Part shown: in pieces, positions 1 to 9,600 of the stretch
How the letters are laid out: each line of letters begins with the position of its first letter
How positions within the stretch are numbered: the stretch's first letter is position 1
Source of the DNA: Pleurotus djamor
Taxonomy: Eukaryota > Basidiomycota > Agaricomycetes > Agaricales > Pleurotaceae
NCBI GenBank assembly: GCA_029747585.1
Contig: JAPEVF010000627.1
Location: 1-26,863, forward strand
Reading direction: 5' to 3'
Length of the DNA: 26,863 nt
Translations under genes and position numbers: made by a program
The notes under the pieces: model-generated
What the model saw: only the letters and a program-made list of their open reading frames with translations
Database searches by the model: none
Told to the model about the DNA's origin: nothing

Positions 1-446
1 ATCATACATGCATTCGTTCATAATTACAGCAAGCTGCAATGCTGCCTTTCAGGTACTCTGGTGGCGGGAAGCTCTATTTCTCTTGAGCTATGAGAACTGT
101 GAGCAAGTTGAGAGTAGAGGCTGGACTCCAAACTACCTCAGCAGTAAGTGATACAGGGATATATGTATGACATGTGAGTTGCAGAAATTGTACCCTACCC
201 ATTCGCAAAGAAAGTAGCTTTTGATACTGTTAATCAGTGCCAGTAAATGAATAACAATCAGACTTTCAGAGTTATTTTGCTTTTAACCCATAACCTTCAG
301 TCATGCACACTTCCTTCTAAGCCGAGTGTAAAAAAANGCCAGAGCCGACTTTGCACCTGCAATCGAGCTATTCAAGAGGTGGGTAGGTAGGGGAGAGCAA
401 GACTCCTTATATCAATGTAATTAATTTATAGGCCTGGGGTAAAGAA
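1..446. other. Left flank, no firm gene
   Basis: No coding region can be supported. One open stretch at about 52-149 (plus) is bounded by a possible acceptor (TTTCAG) and a GTAAGT donor and could be an internal exon, but it is about 30 codons with no recognisable motif. An ambiguous base lies at 337. The five bases before the first LTR, AAGAA at 442-446, would be one half of a target-site duplication, but the partner is lost because the far LTR is truncated. Confidence 0.3.
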
Positions 447-1138
447 TGTTGAAACCTGCTCAATAACTGATTGATCCGAAGACCAAAGAACGCGAAAGTG
501 TCACTAATAGCGTGTGATAATAATATTGATTGATTGATGTAACTAACAATAGTGTCCCAGAGTGTGCCGTTGTCCCTTTTCTGGTATAGGTGGAAACCCC
601 CCCCTTTTAGGTTCCCACGGGTACCTTTTCGACAAGAACCGCTCGAGTGCATGTCCACTAAATCGCGTCCGAAATTCCACAGCTCCGGACCACAACAGGC
701 AGATGCAGAACATTGTCCTGATCTCCGGGGTTATAAGGATTCCGCGAGCTTTGCCCTGGTTGTGGAACCCGGAGGCATTCTTTGCACAGGGTCCATCAGT
801 AATTGACTGTTCTCACAGTCAATGTACTGTTCCCACGGTCAATCTAGACCGCACTTTTCATCACTAAATAGTGATCTGGGACTCCGGCATCCACCCACAG
901 CTAGATATAAATTTATCTACAACTAAATACTAATGGAGAAGAGAGATGAACTATAGAACTATATATATACATTGACTCCGCACACGAGAGCGTGATGCGG
1001 GTGCTTCAAGGCCGCAACCTAAGCTTCCACCGGCATGGTCTTCTGTGCATTACCATTATGTAAGCAGCTAGCCGAATCCCTCTTACTTGGGGATAGTTTT
1101 CATCATCCAAAGTGTTGCATCATTAACTACTTTCAACA
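447..1138 (-). repeat. LTR 1 (3' LTR of element 1)
   Basis: It starts TGTTGAAA and ends TTTCAACA, giving an 8-bp perfect terminal inverted repeat, and matches 5892-6583 almost base for base. A TATA-like run lies on the minus strand at about 960-969, consistent with an LTR promoter for minus-strand transcription. Perfect hairpins occur at about 802-823 (ATTGACTG/CAGTCAAT) and 860-875 (ATCACTA/TAGTGAT). The right boundary is inferred from the inverted repeat and the adjacent pyrimidine run on the plus strand (the purine tract of the element). A second candidate end lies about 53 bp further on because the end module is duplicated. Confidence 0.85.
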
Positions 1139-1147
1139 CAACCCCCT
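1139..1147 (-). other. Polypurine tract of element 1
   Basis: On the minus strand the bases just before the 3' LTR read AGGGGGTTG, the expected position for the plus-strand DNA primer. It is short for a polypurine tract, and a near copy occurs at about 1192-1200 in a duplicated module, so the exact functional tract is uncertain. Confidence 0.45.
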
Positions 1148-1226
1148 GATGCAACACTTCCTTCAACACAAAGTGCGTGGCCATTCCAACACAACCCCCT
1201 GGCCCAGCACTTCCTCCCTATCCTCA

Positions 1227-4200
1227 TCACATCACACCCATCAGCGTCCGCAACTTGGTCACTTGAGGCTTAGGCAGTATTTTAGTCAAGAGATCAGCTG
1301 GCATGTCATCTGTCCTCAGATGCACAGGCTCTATTAATTGACGCTCTACTTGATCTCTTAACCAATGGTGTCCCAGATCCAGATGCTTCATCCTCCCATA
1401 ATGCTCTGGGTTCTTAGCAACTCTGATGGCTGACTGGTTGTCAATATGCAGAATAGACGGAGCCTTCTGCATATAGCCCAACTCATAGAGCAGATTCCTG
1501 AGCCACAATATTTCCTTGCCAGCAGAGACAGCTGCAATGTACTCTGCTTCAGTAGTAGAAATAGCAATTGTATCTTGTGCTTTACTGCTCCAGGTCACTG
1601 CTCCAATGCCCATCTTGACAAGCCATCCAGTGGTGGACTTGCCATTGTCCTTGTTGCCCCCATAATCAGCATCACAATACACCTCAAACAACCTATTCCC
1701 CATTCTAGGATCTGGCCCCAACACCAACTGCATGTTCTTCGTGCCACTCAAGTATCTGAGCAAGTGCTTAGCTGCCTTCCAATGGGCCATCCCAGGATTC
1801 GAATTGAATCTAGCCAATGCAGAGGTAGCAAAGGCAATGTCTGGTCTGGTCAGCCGGGCCAGATACAGTAGGGAACCAACNACGCTCATGTATGGATAAC
1901 CTTCCATCTCCTGCTTCTCTTGAAAAGTCTTGGGACAATCCTCCTTTGTCAATTTCAGGCCAGGAGGGAGAGGAGTACCAACAGGACTACAATCAGACAT
2001 CTTGAATTCAGCAAGCTTGTTGATGATGTACTGAGTTTGTGACAAGTAAATCCTATTAGTAGACCAATCCCTTTTCACTTCCATGCCTAGCAAGAATGAC
2101 GTCTCTCCCAGGTCCCTCAGCTTGAAATGCTTGGACAGATCCTCAACAAACTTGTCCAACATCTCCCTAGACTTTGAAGCAGCAGTCAGGTCATCCACCC
2201 ATACTGGAACTATGACTCGGATACCTTCTTTGTCATAGATTGCAAGGGATGGATCAGAATAGATTTTCTTAAAGCCCATACTTTCAAGAACCTTTCTAAG
2301 TACCACCCCCCACAATCGAGGTGACTGCTTCAATCCATAGATTGACTTGTCCAGAGCACAGACCAATTTCTCCCCATTGGGTCCCTTCTCCACAAAACCA
2401 GGTGGCTGCTCCATATAAATCTCACAGTCAATTGGNCTGTTGATGAAAGCATGAGAGATATCTGCAGAGCGTAGATGNATTCCATCAATGGCAGCCAAAG
2501 CCATTACAACTTTAATTGTGCTAATGTGAGAAGGGGAGGCCCATGTGTCAAAATAGTCATACCCAGGGCGTTGGCTGTAACCCTTAGCCACCACCCTCCC
2601 TTTGAACCGTTCAATGCTGCCATCAGCCTTATACTTGACTACAAAGACCCATCTGCATCCAATAGCCTGTTTTCCATCTGGTAGGGGTACCAATCTCCAA
2701 GTCCCATTACTGAGATGAGCTGTTATTTCCTCCACTGCAGCCTCATGCCAGCGATCCTTGTACTTTGATCTCATGGCTTCAGCAAAAGTCTGGGGTTCTA
2801 GAATTCGTTCTCCAGGCTGCAGTGTGATCTCTGAGACTTCCAAAGCATCTTCTTGCACTGAGTCTTCATCATCGTATTCTTCATCTGTCTCCTCTTTGAT
2901 CATAGGCTCAGGCTCTCTCATTTCCCAAGCAGGTGTAGACTCCCTGCTGGGTTCAGGACTGGATGATTCTACCTCAGGTTTCTTGGGCAACTTCCACCAT
3001 TCTCCAGGTGGTTTGTGTTCCCTTCTACGGCGTCTAGTAGCAAGGGGCTGATCAAGGTCATTGGCATCATTGTTCTCCACAGGTGGTGTTTCAACTCTGT
3101 GATGGACTCCCCTTCGTCTCTGAATGGGAGGTGGAGGTGATGGTGAGTCCCTGTGCGCTTCCTCAGCTGGTTGGATCTGATCAGCAGCATTCCCATCACC
3201 ATCACTGTCATCATCACTATCACTATCATTAGAGTTGTTATCACCTGGCTCAAGAAGAACCTGAGTGTCCTCCTTAGGCACAACTGGGGCTGGGGTTACC
3301 TTGGGAGGTTCAGAATTGGGGGTAATGACTGATGGAGGTTGGCCTCGTAGCGGCTTTCCCCAATAATTGTAGCGTTCATCAAAGTCAGCCCTCTCACAAA
3401 GTATTGCTTTCTTTGTAATGGGATCCCAAAACTTCCATCCCTTGGTTTCACTAGGATATCCAATAAAAATACACTTTTGTGCATGAGCACCCTGCTGATT
3501 CCTTTTATCCTTTTGAATGTGCACATAAGCAACACATCCCCACACCCGCAGATGACCCACATCTGGTTTCTTCCTGTGCCATACCTCATATGGAGTTGCA
3601 TCCTTCACAGCTGAAGTCATACATCGGTTCAAAGTGTGTACAAGTGCAGACAAACACTCGATCCAGAAGGCCATAGACAATCCAGCTTCATTCAACATAG
3701 CATGTAAATGCTCATCCAGAGTCCTGTTTGTTCTTTCTGCCACTCCATTCTGCTGTGGCCTGTTTCTATTTGAATACTGCCTATTAATCCCATTATCCTC
3801 AAGGTACTTGTCAAACTCCTTTGTCAGATACTCTCCACCCTGGTCACTCCTGAAGGTCTTGATTCTTTTGCCAGTCTGGGTCTCAGCCCATGTTTTATAG
3901 CGTCTAAAACACGATAGAGCTTCACTCTTCTGCTTCATTGGCATTACAACTCTGAACCGAGACCAGTCATCTATGAACATGACCCAGTACTTGAACCCAG
4001 TGTGAGAGACTGATTTCACATAGTGGACATCAGAGTGTACAATCTCCAACAACTCTGTGGTATGAGTTTTGGAGATAGGAGAATGGATTTGCAGATTGTT
4101 TCCCAACAATGCAAGGCTCACAAACAGGATCTGGTTTTGCTGATGAATCCAGAGTCATACCAGTAACCATTTCTTTTCTAAGCATCTGCTTAATACCTTC

Positions 4201-5610
4201 ATGGTTCTGATGGCCAAAACGTCTATGCCAAAGTTCAATGTTCATAGGCAGAGTAGAAGCAGCATTAACCATTTCTCTACTATTATTGACTACAGTATGA
4301 CCATCCAAGTAAGCACTACTGGAATTATTAACTGTAGCTGTAAAGTAAAGCTGATTATTCCGTTTAAAATGCATGCAATCTTTATCTATGTCAACATTGA
4401 AACCCTTATGCTTTGTCAAATACAGAACTGAGAGGAGATTGTTTTGCAGATCTGGGACATGTAGTACTCTAGTAATCTCTACATCTCTACTTTTAACACC
4501 ATTGATCAAAGGAGTGAACACAACACTACCAACACCTGCACTATATACAATGGTGTCATCAGCAAGACGGATTGCTATTTTCATGGGGGTGTAATTGCGA
4601 ATCCACTCTCGTCGAGGGGTCATATGAGAAGTGGCCCCTGTGTCTGCATTCCAATGATCATGGTTAGAAGATGTAGCAAATGCATTATCCAACAAAGTAC
4701 TAACTTGTCCCGCAAATTCAGTTACGAAGTCTGCTTGCTCCTCTGCTGCCTGTTTGGCATGGTTCCCACTTGGCCCACTGTTATTCCCACTGAAGGGGGT
4801 GTTCCCTCCTTCAAACGCGCGATTTTCGGGGCATTCATTTGCCCAGTGACCGAATTTCTTGCAACTGGCACATTGATTTCGCTGGAGACTTGTACCATTG
4901 CCATAGGGCCGCCCTCGTCCTCGAAATCCACCTCTGCCTCTATTCCTTCCTCTGGAGCCTCCTGCAGCCACCCTATTGGCTGCCTCAGTTCGCTGCCTGT
5001 TGAGTTCTTCACTCCTGAAGGCCTGCAGGATCGTGTCCTTGTCCAACTCCTCGACAAGCAACAAGGCTGATGATAAATGTTTGTATTCATCTGTCAAGGC
5101 CCTGATCAATGCCATGCATTGAAGTTCTCCATCCAGCTTTTCAACTGAGAAGTCCTTAGGGCGAAGATTTTGAATATTTGCCATTGCCTGCTCTATCCTG
5201 GTACCCAGAACCATAAGACTTTCACCCTCTTCTTTCCTGATGTTGAAGAGGTCGTCATAGGCATTGAACCGCGCTCCAGCCTTCTTTGACAGATGGACCT
5301 TTTCCAGTGCCGCCCAAACAGCAACCGGATCAGAACTCTGAACCTCTCGGATATGAACTCTCTGGTCCGGCTCCATTGCCAGGAACATATCACCATAAGC
5401 TTTCTCAGCTCTGAGTTCCCACTTCTCTAATTTATCCTTGTCACTTTCCGCAGGCTTTGCCTCTTGCCCACTAACCAATCTCCACAACCCCTTGCTCATC
5501 AAGAAAGCTTTCATCTCGCCCTCCCATTCGCGATAATTGGAATTGTTGAGCTTGGTGATTTTGATGGCGGAGTCCGACATTGTGATCGAGGATAAAGATA
5601 GAGTTCCCAA
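1227..5610 (-). pseudogene. gag-pol of element 1, frameshifted copia polyprotein
   Basis: The reading frame opens at 5610 and encodes Gag, the CCHC zinc knuckle, the aspartic protease (DTGA) and the pre-integrase HHCC domain. It leaves frame at about 4079-4082, where the plus strand has GATAGGAGAATGG against GATAGGAAATGG in element 2, one extra base. The original frame then runs to a stop at 4030. The downstream frame, open from 4121 to 1227, encodes the integrase core, reverse transcriptase and RNase H, ending in the same C-terminus as element 2. Apart from this base the copy is full length; codons containing N occur at 1881, 2436 and 2478. A single-base change in a draft assembly with ambiguous bases could be a consensus error, so inactivity is not proven. 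The acidic linker (about 3190-3230) is six codons longer than in element 2. Confidence 0.88.
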
Positions 5611-5875
5611 AATATCCGATAAGTTTCCTAGGTAGTCAACCTAGTCCCAGCCAAGAGACAAAGACACACTAATAATATCCGATAGCGTGATTATAACACT
5701 CGTATCAATCAATCAATAGCAAATCAAGGTTTGATCACTAATAATAGCTGATCAATCAATAATAAGCTTTTGATTTGTGATGTGGCAACTGATCGATCAA
5801 TAAATCCGAAGTTTTCGTTTCACTTAAGGGCAGGTCAATGGTTTCAAATAATCAGCTGAGGTCTAAGGTTTAGAA
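5611..5875 (-). other. Leader of element 1 between primer-binding site and gag
   Basis: Non-coding 5' leader of the element RNA. It is A/T-rich with repeated ATCAATCAAT and TGATCAATCA motifs that can pair with each other. It is nearly identical to 11037-11300 except for a 1-bp length difference in the CACTTAAGGG/CACTTAGGG stretch and scattered substitutions. A packaging or dimerisation role is possible but not shown. Confidence 0.55.
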
Positions 5876-5891
5876 GCCGGGGCCCATAACC
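5876..5891 (-). other. Primer-binding site, half-tRNA-iMet type (element 1)
   Basis: The 16 bases directly abutting the 5' LTR read GCCGGGGCCCATAACC on the plus strand. This is the sense sequence of the anticodon stem and loop of a eukaryotic initiator tRNA-Met, with CAT as the anticodon. The RNA of the minus-strand element is therefore complementary to the 3' end of a 5' half-tRNA, not to the CCA-bearing acceptor end. This mode is established for Drosophila copia and Saccharomyces Ty5; its use here is inferred from position and sequence. Confidence 0.8.
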
Positions 5892-6583
5892 TGTTGATAC
5901 CTGCTTAATAACTGATTGATCCGAAGACCAAGGAACGCGAAAGTGTCACTAATAGCGTGTGATAATAATATTGATTGATTGATGTAACTAACAATAGTGT
6001 CCCAGAGTGTGCCGTTGTCCCTTTTCTGGTATAGGTGGAAANCCCCCCCTTTTAGGTTCCCACGGGTACCTTTTCGACAAGAACCGCTCGAGTGCATGTC
6101 CACTAAATCGCGTCCGAAATTCCACAGCTCCGGACCACAACAGGCAGATGCAGAACATTGTCCTGATCTCCGGGGTTATAAGGATTCCGCGAGCTTTGCC
6201 CTGGTTGTGGAACCCGGAGGCATTCTTTGCACAGGGTCCATCAGTAATTGACTGTTCTCACAGTCAATGTACTGTTCCCACGGTCAATCTAGACCGCACT
6301 TTTCATCACTAAATAGTGATCTGGGACACCGGCATCCACCCACAGCTAGATATAAATTTATCTACAACTAAATACTAATGGAGAAGAGAGATGAACTATA
6401 GAACTATATATATACATTGACTCCGCACACGAGAGCGTGATGCGGGTGCTTCAAGGCCGCAACCTAAGCTTCCACCGGCATGGTCTTCTGTGCATTACCA
6501 TTATGTAAGCAGCTAGCCGAATCCCTCTTACTTGGGGATAGTTTTCATCATCCAAAGTGTTGCATCATTAACTACTTTCAACA
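5892..6583 (-). repeat. LTR 2, shared by both copia elements
   Basis: This 692-bp LTR is at once the 5' LTR of element 1 (primer-binding site at 5876-5891) and the 3' LTR of element 2 (purine tract at 6584). It has the same 8-bp terminal inverted repeat as LTR 1 and a TATA-like run at about 6405-6414 on the minus strand. There is no host sequence or target duplication on either side, so the two elements are joined without a gap. One ambiguous base lies at 6042 in a C-run. Confidence 0.9.
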
Positions 6584-6671
6584 CAACCCCCTGATGCAAC
6601 ACTTCCTTCAACACAAAGTGCGTGGCCATTCCAACACAACCCCCTGGCCCAGCACTTCCTCCCTATCCTCA

Positions 6672-9600
6672 TCACATCACACCCATCAGCGTCCGCAACT
6701 TGGTCACTTGAGGCTTAGGCAGTATTTTAGTCAAGAGATCAGCTGGCATGTCATCTGTCCTCAGATGCACAGGCTCTATTAATTGACGCTCTACTTGATC
6801 TCTTAACCAATGGTGTCCCAGATCCAGATGCTTCATCCTCCCATAATGCTCTGGGTTCTTAGCAACTCTGATGGCTGACTGGTTGTCAATATGCAGAATA
6901 GACGGAGCCTTCTGCATATAGCCCAACTCATAGAGCAGATTCCTGAGCCACAATATTTCCTTGCCAGCAGAGACAGCTGCAATGTACTCTGCTTCAGTAG
7001 TAGAAATAGCAATTGTATCTTGTGCTTTACTGCTCCAGGTCACTGCTCCAATGCCCATCTTGACAAGCCATCCAGTGGTGGACTTGCCATTGTCCTTGTT
7101 GCCCCCATAATCAGCATCACAATACACCTCAAACAACCTATTCCCCATTCTAGGATCTGGCCCCAACACCAACTGCATGTTCTTCGTGCCACTCAAGTAT
7201 CTGAGCAAGTGCTTAGCTGCCTTCCAATGGGCCATCCCAGGATTCGAATTGAATCTAGCCAATGCAGAGGTAGCAAAGGCAATGTCTGGTCTGGTCAGCC
7301 GGGCCAGATACAGTAGGGAACCAACAACGCTCATGTATGGATAACCTTCCATCTCCTGCTTCTCTTGAAAAGTCTTGGGACAATCCTCCTTTGTCAATTT
7401 CAGGCCAGGAGGGAGAGGAGTACCAACAGGACTACAATCAGACATCTTGAATTCAGCAAGCTTGTTGATGATGTACTGAGTTTGTGACAAGTAAATCCTA
7501 TTAGTAGACCAATCCCTTTTCACTTCCATGCCTAGCAAGAATGACGTCTCTCCCAGGTCCCTCAGCTTGAAATGCTTGGACAGATCCTCAACAAACTTGT
7601 CCAACATCTCCCTAGACTTTGAAGCAGCAGTCAGGTCATCCACCCATACTGGAACTATGACTCGGATACCTTCTTTGTCATAGATTGCAAGGGATGGATC
7701 AGAATAGATTTTCTTAAAGCCCATACTTTCAAGAACCTTTCTAAGTACCACCCCCCACAATCGAGGTGACTGCTTCAATCCATAGATTGACTTGTCCAGA
7801 GCACAGACCAATTTCTCCCCATTGGGTCCCTTCTCCACAAAACCAGGTGGCTGCTCCATATAAATCTCACAGTCAATTGGACTGTTGATGAAAGCATGAG
7901 AGATATCTGCAGAGCGTAGATGCATTCCATCAATGGCAGCCAAAGCCATTACAACTTTAATTGTGCTAATGTGAGAAGGGGAGGCCCATGTGTCAAAATA
8001 GTCATACCCAGGGCGTTGGCTGTAACCCTTAGCCACCACCCTCCCTTTGAACCGTTCAATGCTGCCATCAGCCTTATACTTGACTACAAAGACCCATCTG
8101 CATCCAATAGCCTGTTTTCCATCTGGTAGGGGCACCAATCTCCAAGTCCCATTACTGAGATGAGCTGTTATTTCCTCCACTGCAGCCTCATGCCAGCGAT
8201 CCTTGTACTTTGATCTCATGGCTTCAGCAAAAGTCTGGGGTTCTAGGATTCGTTCTCCAGGCTGCAGTGTGATCTCTGAGACTTCCAAAGCATCTTCTTG
8301 CACTGAGTCTTCATCATCATATTCTTCATCTGTCTCCTCTTTGATCATAGGCTCAGGCTCTCTCATTTCCCAAGCAGGTGTAGACTCCCTGCTGGGTTCA
8401 GGACTGGATGATTCTACCTCAGGTTTCTTGGGCAACTTCCACCATTCTCCAGGTGGTTTGTGTTCCCTTCTACAGCGTCTAGTAGCAAGTGGCTGATCAA
8501 GGTCATTGGCATCATTGTTCTCCACAGGTGGTGTTTCAACTCTGTGATGGACTCCCCTTCGTCTCTGAATGGGAGGTGGAGGTGATGGTGAGTCCCTGTG
8601 CGCTTCCTCAGCTGGTTGGATCTGATCAGCAGCATTCCCATCACTGTCACTGTCATNAGAGTTGTTATCACCTGGCTCAAGAAGAACCTGAGTGTCCTCC
8701 TTAGGCACAACTGGGGCTGGGGGTACCTTGCGAGGTTCAGAATTGGGGGTAATGACTGATGGAGGTTGGCCTCGTAGCGGCTTTCCCCAATAATTGTAGC
8801 GTTCATCAAAGTCAGCCCTCTCACAAAGTATTGCTTTCTTTGTAATGGGATCCCAAAACTTCCATCCCTTGGTTTCACTAGGATATCCAATAAAAATACA
8901 CTTTTGTGCATGAGCACCCTGCTGATTCCTTTTATCCTTTTGAATGTGCACATAAGCAACACATCCCCACACCCGCAGATGACCCACATCTGGTTTCTTC
9001 CTGTGCCATACCTCATATGGAGTTGCATCCTTCACAGCTGAAGTCATACATCGGTTCAAAGTGTGTACAAGTGCAGACAAACACTCGATCCAGAAGGCCA
9101 TAGACAATCCAGCTTCATTCAACATAGCATGTAAATGCTCATCCAGAGTCCTGTTTGTTCTTTCTGCCACTCCATTCTGCTGTGGCCTGTTTCTATTTGA
9201 ATACTGCCTGTTAATCCCATTATCCTCAAGGTACTTGTCAAACTCCTTTGTCAGATACTCTCCACCCTGGTCACTCCTGAAGGTCTTGATCCTTTTACCA
9301 GTCTGGGTCTCAGCCCATGTTTTATAGCGTCTAAAACATGATAGAGCTTCACTCTTCTGCTTCATTGGCATTACAACTCTGAACCGAGACCAGTCATCTA
9401 TGAACATGACCCAGTACTTGAACCCAGTGTGAGAGACTGATTTCACATAGTGGACATCAGAGTGTACAATCTCCAACAACTCTGTGGTATGAGTTTTGGA
9501 GATAGGAAATGGATTTGCAGATTGTTTCCCAACAATGCAAGGCTCACAAACAGGATCTGGTTTTGCTGATGAATCCAGAGTCATACCAGTAACCATTTCT

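Larger units (their letters stand above)
447..6583 (-). mobile_element. Ty1/copia LTR retrotransposon, element 1 (frameshifted)
   Basis: A complete LTR-internal-LTR unit read on the minus strand: 3' LTR 447-1138, internal region 1139-5891, 5' LTR 5892-6583. The domain order protease, integrase, reverse transcriptase, RNase H places it in Pseudoviridae-type (Ty1/copia) elements. Both LTRs are 692 bp and differ by eye at about four substitutions plus an ambiguous C-run, so the insertion is young. The internal part is 20 bp longer than in element 2: 18 bp in an Asp/Ser repeat, 1 bp at the frameshift near 4080 and 1 bp in the leader. The LTR at 5892 is also the 3' LTR of element 2. Confidence 0.93.

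Noticed and set aside
407..867. Open frames inside the LTRs (about 83-101 codons, both strands)
   Set aside because: They recur at the same place in each LTR copy, lie in non-coding LTR sequence and match no known protein; chance frames.
1446..5070. Plus-strand frames of 60-150 codons across both copia elements
   Set aside because: All are opposite-strand shadows of the gag-pol frame and repeat identically in element 2.
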